Positions 1 to 8,337 of a DNA stretch of 64,000 nt are shown here, piece after piece. A program made the translations under genes and the position numbers. Every line of letters begins with the position of its first letter. Within the stretch, counting starts at the first letter, position 1. The stretch comes from CAWGMT01 sp963823675 (GTDB lineage Bacteria > Planctomycetota > Planctomycetia > Isosphaerales > Isosphaeraceae): NCBI GenBank assembly GCA_963823675.1, contig CAWGMT010000013.1, positions 744,001 to 808,000 on the forward strand, written 5' to 3'. Under the pieces are notes generated by a model, which saw only the letters and a program-made list of their open reading frames with translations, was not told where the DNA came from and did no database searches.

Positions 1-318
1 TCTCCGTTCACGGGACGTTCACTCACGCGGTTCCTGGTGCCGGGCCCCGGACCGTGCGAACCCATCCTCAGCGAGATCAACGATTCCGTGCAGGAGAACG
101 CGAACCACGGTTGCTCACCGGCCTTTCGGGGCCCGATGAAGTCGCTGCTCGTGGGCGCTTCCGTTTACATCCGGCACAGTGATGGCCGCGAAGAGTTATA
201 TCACCGCGACGACGACCCGATGGAGACCCACGACCTGTCCTTCGCGCCCGAGTCCCGGCCCGAGATCGAACGACTCAGGGGCCAGTTGGAGGATCTCGTC
301 GGGCGGAAGGTGAAGTGA
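1..318 (+). CDS. Sulfatase, C-terminal fragment (gene enters from the left)
   Basis: Only the last 105 codons are inside the window. The frame is open from base 1 and ends at TGA 316-318. The fragment begins SPFTGRSLTRFL, a stretch usual near the end of planctomycete arylsulfatases. It continues with GPMKSLLVGASVYIR and REELYHRDDDPMETHDL, the conserved 'present the sulfatase with its product and list the losses' C-terminal block of the alkaline-phosphatase-like sulfatase family. The catalytic CxPxR (formylglycine) motif would lie upstream and cannot be seen. The enzyme would be exported and would hydrolyse sulfate esters of polysaccharides, as is common in planctomycetes. Family assignment is good; the substrate is unknown. 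Confidence 0.72.
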   Translation, partial: SPFTGRSLTRFLVPGPGPCEPILSEINDSVQENANHGCSPAFRGPMKSLLVGASVYIRHSDGREELYHRDDDPMETHDLSFAPESRPEIERLRGQLEDLVGRKVK

Positions 319-365
319 ACACGGGCCTTTTGTTGCGTTAACCCATTAGATCTCGCCGGGTTTCC

Positions 366-590
366 TCAGTAGGGATTCTCACTCATCCAGGAAACCGCTG
401 CTTGCCGGCCAAGTTTCGATAAGGCTGCTTTCTCGCGGATCTCGTCGAGCGTTTCCTGGCGGACCGACTCTATGCTTTCGCCCTGAGCTGCCAGAACGAC
501 GACGATGTCACCACCGAGCTCTGAAGCAAACACGCGGACGGGGTACCCTTGCCTCAAAACGCTGGCTTGTTCGTCGGTCAACTCGATCAA
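366..590 (-). CDS. Small antitoxin-like protein, orphan
   Basis: A 74-residue acidic protein. It reads LTDEQASVLRQGYPVRVFASELGGDIVVVLA near the start and ends in SENPY. This resembles a widespread cyanobacterial and planctomycete small family often found as antitoxin-like orphans; that link is from memory of the family and not proven. I place the start at TTG 588-590 because AAGGAGGTGA, a near-perfect Shine-Dalgarno, sits at 593-602 just ahead of it. A further-upstream TTG at 603-605 would put the ribosome site inside the coding region. No toxin gene adjoins it: upstream is the tRNA-like remnant and downstream is the sulfatase end. Confidence 0.6.
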   Translation of the reverse strand: MIELTDEQASVLRQGYPVRVFASELGGDIVVVLAAQGESIESVRQETLDEIREKAALSKLGRQAAVSWMSENPY

Positions 591-638
591 GGTCACCTCC
601 TTCAAGGAATAATACCAGATCCGGGACCGTCAGAGTCA

Positions 639-724
639 GCCCGGCACGACATCCTGGCAGACACTGAGAACTTAAAATCCTCTGGGCGGTAACGCCCGTG
701 TGGGTTCGATTCCCACCGCCGGTA
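639..724 (+). pseudogene. tRNA-Leu(UAA)-like remnant
   Basis: The 3' half is well preserved. The anticodon loop CTTAAAA (671-677) carries UAA, the variable arm GGGCGGTAACGCCC (684-697) folds, the T arm GTGGG-TTCGATT-CCCAC (700-716) pairs perfectly, and the acceptor 3' strand is CGCCGGT plus A. The 5' half is degraded: the acceptor 5' strand CCCGGCA matches only five of seven pairs, the D arm is poor except for TGGCAGAC, and the anticodon stem GAGAA/TCCTC has one mismatch. I read this as a decayed or partly replaced tRNA-Leu and not a working gene. Confidence 0.55.
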
Positions 725-727
725 TTG
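702..727 (+). repeat. Left copy of 26-bp direct repeat (tRNA-Leu 3' end)
   Basis: These 26 bases, from the 5' side of the T arm through the acceptor end (GGGTTCGATTCCCACCGCCG and six more), recur exactly at 2385-2410. One mismatch and four more matching bases follow. A tRNA 3' end duplicated around a cargo is the footprint normally left by a tyrosine-recombinase element inserting into a tRNA gene. No integrase is present here. Confidence 0.8.
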
Positions 728-1153
728 GACTTACGACGATTATTGAGGTGTCAGTTACCCGGAGAACCAGCAACACTTCACCGGTTCGCATTGGGGTCGC
801 ATTGGGAATTCTGCAGGATTTGGATCGCTGCGGGCGAGGAGCATTCGACACGAAACACCCGCCGAACCACAATTGGTGCTCACTTAGCTCGCGAATCTAT
901 CGCATCAAGGCTCGATCATGCCACAATTGTTCCGCGAATCGAGGCATGGAAGCTAGTTCAGTGCCGGTCCGGCCCGGCGAAATACGGGCCGACGTGGGAC
1001 GACCGTGCATCGCTTTCACCCTTTCTCCCGCCATGGAGCGTCGGTCCCCGCGCCGACTCGCGGCGTAGCGCGCGCTTGGAGACTGTGTTGACTGGCGGCG
1101 TGCGACCCGAAGAGAATGGGAGTTCGCAAATATTGACTAAAGGAGAGTCCGAG

Positions 1154-1576
1154 ATGTCCGCCAAGAGTGATGCGTTTGCCAAACAGGTTGAAACGGTCGT
1201 TAGCGATTTCGAGGCATCTTTATCTGGGCGGGATTGGTCGATAAGACGCGACCCGAAACGCATGAGAGATGAAATCGGCAACGTCTACACCGTCCAATCG
1301 CTCACGCTCATCAAAGGGCCGGTCCGACTTCTGTTGGACCCGAACGGATATGACATTCCCGGAGCCGACGGCGTTATGGACCTTTATCTGTTGCCGCCGT
1401 ACGACCCCGTCGCAACTCTCTATCTGGAGGACGGGGAGTGGTTCATTCACTCCCCGTTTCCGACCGCGTTAGAAGCCATCGGCAATCCGACGAAATGGAC
1501 TCGTTCGTACCTCACCAAAGAGTCGATCAGCAACACGCTGGGGTCGATCGTCGAACATGCCGTACCTTCTGTCTGA
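1154..1576 (+). CDS. Uncharacterised 140-aa protein, partner of downstream HEPN gene
   Basis: I do not recognise this family. The start ATG at 1154 is preceded by AAGGAGA at 1139-1145, so the longer open frame reaching back to about 698 is not used. The product is about 140 residues, with no signal peptide or membrane segment. A central beta-rich stretch (IKGPVRLLLDPNGYDIPGAD) is followed by a tract rich in aromatic residues and proline (LYLLPPYDPVATLYLEDGEW). It overlaps the next gene by 20 bases, which implies translational coupling. Both genes lie between the two tRNA-Leu 3'-end repeats. An antitoxin or toxin-partner role is an inference from this arrangement only. Confidence 0.6.
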   Translation: MSAKSDAFAKQVETVVSDFEASLSGRDWSIRRDPKRMRDEIGNVYTVQSLTLIKGPVRLLLDPNGYDIPGADGVMDLYLLPPYDPVATLYLEDGEWFIHSPFPTALEAIGNPTKWTRSYLTKESISNTLGSIVEHAVPSV

Positions 1577-2024
1577 ATGGCGAGCCCATATTCAAGAGGT
1601 GTTGGGCGAATACAAGGCTGCAAGCTTCTCGGTTTCTCGTCTGATAAGGCAGGTTGAGTCGGACGCGAGCACGATCGCCGACGAGGCTTGGGTTCGTGAG
1701 CATTTGTCTCGTGCCCACGCCAACTTGGAGGGCACATACATCGTCCGAATGTTCGCCGCATTTGAGGCGACGCTCCGTTCCTATGACCGTCATATCTTCA
1801 AAGATCCAGAGCGCGAGACGGCATCGTCGGTCATGATCGATCAACTCGGAAGCAAGAGCCAGCTTCGCGTCCGAACCCAAATTCGAGAGGGCGTGCATCG
1901 GGTACGAAGGATTCGCAATTATTGGGCCCACGATACGGACGATGACCCCAGTCCAATGCCGATCGATCGCTTCCGAGGGTTGCTTCAAAGCTATCTAGAT
2001 AGGTTTCCCAACAACTGGGGATAA
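1557..2024 (+). CDS. HEPN-like protein (candidate RNase/toxin)
   Basis: A 155-residue, mostly helical protein starting at ATG 1557, inside the end of the preceding gene. Residues 120-125 read RNYWAH, the R-X4-H signature of HEPN domains, in the expected C-terminal position after a long helix (VRTQIREGVHRVRRIRNYWAHD). HEPN proteins are metal-independent RNases in toxin-antitoxin, abortive-infection and CRISPR-associated systems. No nucleotidyltransferase (MNT) partner is present, so this is not the usual MNT-HEPN pair. The upstream 140-aa protein would be an unfamiliar partner. The HEPN call rests on the motif and helical pattern and would need a structure-level comparison. Confidence 0.6.
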   Translation: MPYLLSEWRAHIQEVLGEYKAASFSVSRLIRQVESDASTIADEAWVREHLSRAHANLEGTYIVRMFAAFEATLRSYDRHIFKDPERETASSVMIDQLGSKSQLRVRTQIREGVHRVRRIRNYWAHDTDDDPSPMPIDRFRGLLQSYLDRFPNNWG

Positions 2025-2384
2025 TTAACTACCGATTGGGCTACCATGACCCGAATGAGTTCCGGTCGTCGCCGGCAAGCGCCAGAATGCGTCGCTAGCT
2101 GCGAAGGCTGCAGGCACATGCATTGCGACTGCAAGGACATGCATAGCAGTTGACGCCGATCGTAGTCGCTACGTCCCATCAATCGCTCTTTACCGCATCG
2201 GCGCATCGGCTTGCGACACGGCCGGCCCTTCGGTCCTCATCCCCGTCTGCCTCTGCAGTGCATGTCCTTGACGTCACGGCTGCCGCCGACACGGCGCGCA
2301 CTCGTGGCTTTCGCCAGGACGAATTCGAGCACCTTCACATGGGAACCGCACAGCTCAAGATCCGCTGAGTGGGAACCCCCTGGA
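2025..2384. other. Intergenic part of the cassette, with short repeats
   Basis: No convincing gene is visible. Two 16-base imperfect direct repeats (CTGCAGGCACATGCAT at 2108-2123 and CTGCAAGGACATGCAT at 2129-2144) lie 21 bases apart. An inverted 11-base copy, TGCATGTCCTT, is at 2259-2269. These could be protein-binding sites or remains of a mobile end; nothing more can be supported. Confidence 0.4.
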
Positions 2385-2410
2385 GGGTTCGATTCCCACC
2401 GCCGGTATTG
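2385..2410 (+). repeat. Right copy of 26-bp direct repeat (tRNA-Leu 3' end)
   Basis: Identical to 702-727. The bases just upstream (TCAAGATCCGCTGAGTGGG, 2356-2374) look like the anticodon-loop and variable-arm side of a different leucine tRNA with anticodon CAA. Their stems do not pair, and the T stem has one A-A mismatch. It is therefore another tRNA-like remnant and not a functional gene. Confidence 0.75.
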
Positions 2411-2972
2411 AACTTGTGAGATTTCGCGCGGCGTTCGGTCGCCCATCGCCATTGGTGCGCAGCGCTCCATCGTTGGGGTGGCGTTGCTCTTGCCGCCCGT
2501 GAAAACCGACAGCGACGGAGAAAGCGAAACCGGCGCCACCGGCGGTTCGGCCGTCTCGCGATCGCGTTGACCGCTGTTGGGCACCACGTTCAACGCGGTC
2601 CATTGCGGCTGCCACGACACGCAGCTTTCGCGACCATAGGAACAAGCCTGGTCTGGCTCACCGATCCGCGTACTCGGACTGTCGTTGTCCAGCTTTTGAA
2701 CCACGCCCGATCGCGAACGGACGCGCCGCGCTCTTGAAAATGGGGCGCTGAAAAACTCTGACGATGATGCGACGTTTACCAGTTCGGCCAGATGCCGGGC
2801 TATTGCAGGTCATGATGCCATCGGCTGCATCCGGAAACAGGTCAACTCGTTCGATCGGGCCGGCGTATGGCCGCCCGGACCTCAATGGGCCGGGGACGAG
2901 AACCGAGCCGAGCGTGGCACGCTCGACTCGCTCGCACCCGGCCAGGCGAAGGCATCGGCATCAACACGGCAG
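2411..2972. other. Stretch with no recognisable gene
   Basis: About 560 bases between the right tRNA-like repeat and the HEAT-like gene. Open frames here lack a ribosome site and resemble no family I know. I see nothing that can be supported. Confidence 0.4.
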
Positions 2973-4181
2973 TCAGTCGAACGACTCAGTTGGCCTTGGG
3001 ACTGAGGCTGGACGATCCGGGCAGGGGGGGCAACGAGGCGGTCGTCTCCTCGATTGGGGGCGCAACTTGGCGGCGGCGGTCCGCACGGCTGGCGAGCGGT
3101 CGGAGCGGGCCATTTCGGCGAGCCGCCGCTGGACGGACGGCGTCTTGTGGATCGCGAGCGCTTCCACCGTATTGAGCCGCACCGTCTCGACCGGGTCCCG
3201 AGAAAGCTGGAGGAGCCAGACCACCGGATCCAGATCGGTCCGGTTTTTCAGCAGGGGGATCACCGACAATCGCTGTTCGGCTCTGTCACTATACATGAGA
3301 CCACCGAGACTGATCTGTTCCTGGCTCAATCCCCGGATCTTGAGGATCAAGCTCGCGGACTCGCGAATCGTGGTATTCTCATCGTGCAGTCGCTTGAAAA
3401 GCATGTCGTCGGTCAAGAGCAAGGTGCGCTGGGAGAAGGACGCGATGGCCTGCTGCCGCACGTCGGCGTTGGCATCGTCGAGATACGCGAGTGCGGGAGC
3501 GGCGGCGCTATCGACCGGCAAGGTGCCGAAGCAGGCGACAGCCGCCATTCGGGTCATGGCATCCGGGCTAGCCAGGCAACGGAGTACGGCAGGATGGAGC
3601 CCGCCTTTCCATTCCGCCAAGGCTTGTTCCTCGACCGGCATGAGCGACCGGCCGGGAACCCAAACCCAGAGCCGGCCGATTTCGTCCAGAGCTACAAAAC
3701 GCGTCTTGGGAGCGGAGTCGGCCAGGCTGGCCGTCAGCAGATCATGAAGTGGCGGCAGCGTTTGCAGCCAGCAAGCCGGGGCCGGTTCGACGGCGAACCG
3801 GTTGAAGATCCGGCAGGCAACCGTCACCGCGGCCGCACGGTCCGCGGGGCGGAATCTCAAGAAGCCGGTGCGCAGAGCCGACAGGGTTTCGAGTATATTC
3901 GCCCCTTCGGCATCGGTCAGGGCGCGAGACGGTACATTCACCTTGGGCGTGATCCGCTCGAGGACCAGAGCCAAGGTGCGGGAATCGCTGTTGCGCAGGC
4001 CCTCGTTGAGGCCCGACAGCGAATTCTGATCATCCACAGCGGGCACGGAGCCAAACGGTCGCGAACCGTATTGCCCAGCGCCGAAGAACCCGAATCTGAA
4101 GCCAAACACAGTCGCCGCGATGATCACGGCACCCGCGAGAATGCCCGCGACTCTACGGCTCGCGCGACGTCGCTCTGGCAT
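2973..4181 (-). CDS. HEAT-repeat-like protein with N-terminal membrane anchor
   Basis: A 402-residue protein. I choose ATG 4179-4181, preceded by GGGAGG six bases upstream, over an unsupported start further out. Residues about 10-34 form one hydrophobic segment (VAGILAGAVIIAATVFGFRF), so the protein is probably anchored with its bulk in the periplasm or paryphoplasm. The rest shows repeated helix-pair patterns typical of HEAT or PBS-lyase repeats, for example SPDAMTRMAAVACFGTL, DANADVRQQAIASF and DPVETVRLNTVEAL. Such repeats usually mediate protein contacts; planctomycetes have many. The C-terminus is a proline/arginine-rich tail. It stands alone on this strand and its partner is unknown. Confidence 0.7.
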   Translation of the reverse strand: MPERRRASRRVAGILAGAVIIAATVFGFRFGFFGAGQYGSRPFGSVPAVDDQNSLSGLNEGLRNSDSRTLALVLERITPKVNVPSRALTDAEGANILETLSALRTGFLRFRPADRAAAVTVACRIFNRFAVEPAPACWLQTLPPLHDLLTASLADSAPKTRFVALDEIGRLWVWVPGRSLMPVEEQALAEWKGGLHPAVLRCLASPDAMTRMAAVACFGTLPVDSAAAPALAYLDDANADVRQQAIASFSQRTLLLTDDMLFKRLHDENTTIRESASLILKIRGLSQEQISLGGLMYSDRAEQRLSVIPLLKNRTDLDPVVWLLQLSRDPVETVRLNTVEALAIHKTPSVQRRLAEMARSDRSPAVRTAAAKLRPQSRRRPPRCPPCPDRPASVPRPTESFD

Positions 4182-4425
4182 GGTTGCCTCCCTGCTTCTC
4201 AGGAACCGTACTCCGTGGTCCAGCGCCGCTTCACTTGTCGAACCTGCACCCCGATTTGCCTTGGCCGGACACGATCCTTGGCCCAGCACTGGCTAAGGGC
4301 GCGAAGAATATGATCTCGCTTCGGGTGATTTCCCCGGTCGCGGATGCCGAGGCGACGCTTCCGAACTCCGTCAGGGCGACATCTTAGTGCGAAACCAAAA
4401 TGCGACAAGAGCACTTGCAGAATCT

Positions 4426-4875
4426 TTAGACTTCCCGGCCCACGCCGTGATCCGGCTTCACGACTCGACCACGCCGGGTAGCGATCGAATCGCGCCAGCC
4501 GTGCCAGCTTAGCCAATCGAACGTGTCTTGCATGACTCTACGCGGAAGCGCCAGCACATGAATGGGGACCATGTTGCGCAAAACTGCGCCCAGGTCCGCG
4601 TGCATGACTCCGTGCGGGAGCGGTAGCGCATCAACCAGTGCGGTCATCGCGAAAACCAGCATTCTCCAGCAGACTTTCAGCGACTCAGCCGTGAAGCGAA
4701 CGCACCGGATCAGCGATCGCGTCACGACCGCGAAAACAGCGGCGAGCACATCGAACAACAATCCGAACACGAGGTCGAAAAGAATGGCCAAAAATGCACG
4801 AACGCCGCTGTAGGAATGACATACGCGCCCGCCCCGCCGTCCGATGCGGTACTCTGCTTGGTAGTAAAGACCCAT
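4426..4875 (-). CDS. Small hypothetical membrane protein
   Basis: A 149-residue protein that I do not recognise. The start ATG 4873-4875 follows GAGGTGA at 4881-4887 with five-base spacing, a strong ribosome site that decides the start. A hydrophobic block at residues about 27-51 (VRAFLAILFDLVFGLLFDVL) is probably one or two membrane segments. The C-terminal half is soluble and rich in H, R and W. It has no operon partner. Confidence 0.5.
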   Translation of the reverse strand: MGLYYQAEYRIGRRGGRVCHSYSGVRAFLAILFDLVFGLLFDVLAAVFAVVTRSLIRCVRFTAESLKVCWRMLVFAMTALVDALPLPHGVMHADLGAVLRNMVPIHVLALPRRVMQDTFDWLSWHGWRDSIATRRGRVVKPDHGVGREV

Positions 4876-5159
4876 TGAAATCACCTCGTTTCATGCCTCT
4901 TTGGAGGTCAGCCCGAAGTTGCCGGAATATTGCGCCCTATCCAGTCTTTCGCCCGATCCCACCTGATTATTCTGAAGCTATCCCTTCCCCTCGCTACCAA
5001 CCATGGCTTGTCGCGATCGCGGTGGCTCGTCATCGCCCAGCTCGAAACGAGCCGGCGAGGACCACACTCGAAGCGTCGTGGCGACTCAGCACGAAGGCCC
5101 GGCATGTTACAATCCACCCCGGTAGGTCTTCCTGAGGCCAAGCAAACGAGTCGAAAACG

Positions 5160-8102
5160 ATGCCCGAAACCTCGATGAACCAGTTGCCCTCGTCGATCTT
5201 GAGCCACCTGGCCGACCGTCTTCGCCGCGAGTCGTGCGCGGAGGTTTATTTCGACCGGCCGACGCGCGGAATGTACTCGACCGACGCCAGCCTCTACCAG
5301 ATCGAGCCTCTCGGCGTGGTTGTGCCCCGGACGGCCAGCGACGTCGCCGCCGCCGTGTCGATTGCCGCCCAGGAGCGCATCGCGATTCTGCCGCGAGGAG
5401 CCGCGACGAGTCTCTCCGGTCAAACCGTCGGCGCTGCAATTGTCATGGATTTCTCGAAGTACCTGAACCGGATCGGCGTCGTCGATCGGGATGCGATGAG
5501 GGTGCGCGTCGAACCGGGTGTCGTCCTGGACCAGCTCAATGCCCATCTCAAGCCCCTCGGCCTGATGTTCGGGCCGGATGTTTCGACCAGCGACCGGGCG
5601 ACGCTGGGAGGAATGGTCGGCAACAACTCCGCGGGTGCTCGCTCGTTACGCTACGGCAAGACGGTCGACCATATCCGCGCGCTCGACGTCGTGCTGTGCG
5701 ATGGCACCACGACGTCCCTCGGCCCGCTCGAGCACGATGAGCTGCACGCGACCTGCGCGCGGAGCGACAGAGTCGGTGAAATTCACCGCGTCGTGCGGAC
5801 GACGGTCGCCGAACACGAGCGGGCGATTCGCGACCGCTTTCCCCACATCTTGCGGCGTGTGAGCGGGTACAATCTCGACGAGTTTGTGCCCGGGCTGGCC
5901 GTGAGAGCCGCAGGCTGGCACGACGAGCCCTGGAAGTTCAATCTCGCCAAGTTGATCGTCGGCTCGGAAGGAACTCTCGCCGTCGTCGCCGCGGCCGAGT
6001 TGAAACTGGTCCCGATCCCCAAAACCCAGGGCCTCGTCGTCCTGTCGTTCGCCACCATCCCGGCCGCGCTCGAATGCGTGGCGGAAATCGTCGAGACGGG
6101 GCCTGTCGCCGTCGAGATGCTCGACCGGATGATCCTCGATCTGGCCGCGCAGAATCCCCATTTTGCCCAACACCTGAATTTTGCCGCGGGTCGGCCTGCC
6201 GCGGTCCTGGCTGCTCAGTTCTATGCCGACTCCCAGGACGAATTGGCCGCACGCGCTGCCGACCTGGCGGGGAAGTTCGAGGGCAAGCCGGGCGTCATCG
6301 GGATTCGGGCGCGGTTGCACGATGCGGAGAAGGACGACTTCTGGCAGGTTCGAAAAGCCGGGTTTGCGCTCCTGATGGGTATGGTCGGTGATGCCAAGCC
6401 GATTGCCTTCGTCGAGGATACGGCGGTGGATCCCAGCCGGCTTCCGCAGTTCTACGACCGATTCCGGCAGATCGTCGAGCGGCACGGTGTGACGGCTGCC
6501 TGTTACGGGCACGCGGACGTGGCCTGTCTGCACATCCGGCCGATCATCAACGTGAAGTCGCAGCAAGGTGTCGAAGCCATCCGATCGATCGCGCGCGAGG
6601 TCTGCGATCTGGTCATCGAGTTTGGGGGTTCGATGAGTGGAGAGCACGGCGATGGCCTGGCCCGCTCGCTCTGGAATCGCCAGCTCTTCGGGCCCGAGGT
6701 TTATGCCGCGTTTCAAACCATCAAACACGCTTTCGACCCGGAGAATCGGCTCAATCCCGGGAAGGTGATCGGAAGTGCCGACCCAGCCGGCAACCTCCGG
6801 ATCGGGCCAGAGTATCACCCCCATGAGCCTGCCCATACATTGCTCGACTTTTCGAAGCAGGGCGGGTTCGCCCGCGCAGTCGAAACGTGTTCGGGCATTG
6901 GCGCGTGCCGCAAGACGGCCAGCGGCACCATGTGCCCCAGCTACATGGTTACGCGCGATGAGCTGCACTCCACGCGGGGGCGCGCCAACTTGCTTCGGCT
7001 GGCGATGACGGGCGATCTCGATTCGCTGGACTCCGGATTCGACAACGAGACACTATTCGAATCACTGGATCTCTGTCTCCAATGCAAGGCGTGCAAGACC
7101 GAATGCCCCTCGAAGGTCGATATGGCCAAGCTCAAGTCCGAGGTCCTCTACCAGCACTATCAGGGGCGGCCGCGCCCGCTGGGTCATCTTCTCCTGGGAC
7201 AGATCTACCGTATGAACCGGATTGCCGCCGCGACGGCGCCTCTTACCAATGCCACCCTGCGCAATCCTGCCGTCCGATGGCTCCTGGAGAAGATCGCCGG
7301 GATCGACCGAAGGCGCGTTCTTCCAGGCTTCGCGCGGGACGATCTCCGCCGTTGGTTTCGGCGGCATGAGCCGCGCATGGGTGCCGGGGCGAGGGGAGCT
7401 GTCGTGCTGCTCGACGACTGTTTCACGACCTACAATAATCCCGAGGTTGGCATCGCGGCGGTGCGGGTGCTGGAGGCGTCGGGGTACCGCGTCGAGCTGG
7501 CGGGCCTGGAATGCTGCGGACGACCGGCAATATCCAAGGGAATGCTCGACCGCGCGCGCAGTCTGGCCCTTGCGAACGTCGAGATACTTTCGCCCCATGC
7601 CAGAGCGGGCATTCCGATTCTCGGCTGTGAGCCGAGCTGTCTGGTAACGCTGCTCGACGAGTATCGCGAGTTTCGCCTGGGGACTGCCGCGGAGGAGGTC
7701 GCGGCGGCGGCGCGGTCAGTTGATGCGTTCGTCGGTGATCGATCTCGCGTTCCCGACCTGCCCCTGGCACCGTTGGTGGCCCGTGTGTTGGTGCACGGCC
7801 ACTGCCAGCAGAAAGCGGTGTTCGGTACGGCGGGGACGCTTGCCGCCTTGCGCAGAGTGCCCGGCCTCGAGATGAAAGAACTCGACTCGGGATGCTGCGG
7901 AATGGCCGGATCGTTCGGGTATGAACATGGGCACTATGAGGTGAGCGTGGCGCTGGCGAATCGTGTGCTCCTACCAGCCGTCAAGGCCGATCCGGCGGCT
8001 CGATTGATCGCGCCGGGGTTTTCTTGCCGCAGCCAGGTTCGAAGTCTCGCTGGAATCGACGCCGTACACCCGATTCAGGTCCTGGCCGAGCAACTGTTAT
8101 GA
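5160..8102 (+). CDS. FAD-linked oxidase / Fe-S 2-hydroxyacid dehydrogenase, YdiJ-like
   Basis: A 980-residue flavoprotein. The N-terminal FAD-binding type 4 (PCMH) domain shows PRGAATSLSGQTVG and GNNSAGARSLRYGKT, followed by the FAD-oxidase C domain with GSEGTLAVV and SGEHGDG. A ferredoxin-like domain has cysteines 577/583/592 and C639-X2-C642-X2-C645-X3-C649. Two CCG half-motifs follow, near ECCGRPA and SGCCGMAGSFGYE, as in glycolate oxidase GlpC/LudA-type iron-sulfur subunits. All parts are in one chain, the architecture of YdiJ, a D-2-hydroxyglutarate or D-lactate dehydrogenase of about 1,000 residues that feeds electrons to quinones at the membrane. The substrate cannot be read from sequence. 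The gene is monocistronic and intact. Confidence 0.88.
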   Translation: MPETSMNQLPSSILSHLADRLRRESCAEVYFDRPTRGMYSTDASLYQIEPLGVVVPRTASDVAAAVSIAAQERIAILPRGAATSLSGQTVGAAIVMDFSKYLNRIGVVDRDAMRVRVEPGVVLDQLNAHLKPLGLMFGPDVSTSDRATLGGMVGNNSAGARSLRYGKTVDHIRALDVVLCDGTTTSLGPLEHDELHATCARSDRVGEIHRVVRTTVAEHERAIRDRFPHILRRVSGYNLDEFVPGLAVRAAGWHDEPWKFNLAKLIVGSEGTLAVVAAAELKLVPIPKTQGLVVLSFATIPAALECVAEIVETGPVAVEMLDRMILDLAAQNPHFAQHLNFAAGRPAAVLAAQFYADSQDELAARAADLAGKFEGKPGVIGIRARLHDAEKDDFWQVRKAGFALLMGMVGDAKPIAFVEDTAVDPSRLPQFYDRFRQIVERHGVTAACYGHADVACLHIRPIINVKSQQGVEAIRSIAREVCDLVIEFGGSMSGEHGDGLARSLWNRQLFGPEVYAAFQTIKHAFDPENRLNPGKVIGSADPAGNLRIGPEYHPHEPAHTLLDFSKQGGFARAVETCSGIGACRKTASGTMCPSYMVTRDELHSTRGRANLLRLAMTGDLDSLDSGFDNETLFESLDLCLQCKACKTECPSKVDMAKLKSEVLYQHYQGRPRPLGHLLLGQIYRMNRIAAATAPLTNATLRNPAVRWLLEKIAGIDRRRVLPGFARDDLRRWFRRHEPRMGAGARGAVVLLDDCFTTYNNPEVGIAAVRVLEASGYRVELAGLECCGRPAISKGMLDRARSLALANVEILSPHARAGIPILGCEPSCLVTLLDEYREFRLGTAAEEVAAAARSVDAFVGDRSRVPDLPLAPLVARVLVHGHCQQKAVFGTAGTLAALRRVPGLEMKELDSGCCGMAGSFGYEHGHYEVSVALANRVLLPAVKADPAARLIAPGFSCRSQVRSLAGIDAVHPIQVLAEQLL

Positions 8103-8337
8103 AATGTTGATTTTTTGAGAGAGCGTTCGAGGACCTGATAGACAGCATGCTCGAATTCGGTCCGCAATTCGATCACTCTCCTCTCGCATACCGCAGGCAG
8201 ACATGATAGTTTGAGTGGGCCGGCGAACCGGCCGATGGGAGATTGGCCGATCTTAGCCGCAATTCACTTCGCGGACGCCGTCGCGTCCGACCTCAGTTGA
8301 CGAATCTACAGGCTGTTTTTGGGGTGTGGGAGGAGTC

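Noticed and set aside
639..724. Calling a working tRNA-Leu
   Set aside because: The acceptor and D arms do not pair well and the anticodon stem has a mismatch; only the 3' half is convincing.
2237..2704. Minus-strand frame over the tRNA-like repeat
   Set aside because: Its IPAVGIEP-type text is the translated reverse of a tRNA 3' end, a well-known artefact.
2764..3747. Long plus-strand open frame
   Set aside because: It is antisense to the HEAT-like gene and has no family pattern; high GC makes such frames common here.
5646..6968. 440-codon minus-strand open frame
   Set aside because: Antisense of the FAD/Fe-S dehydrogenase, with no recognisable motif.
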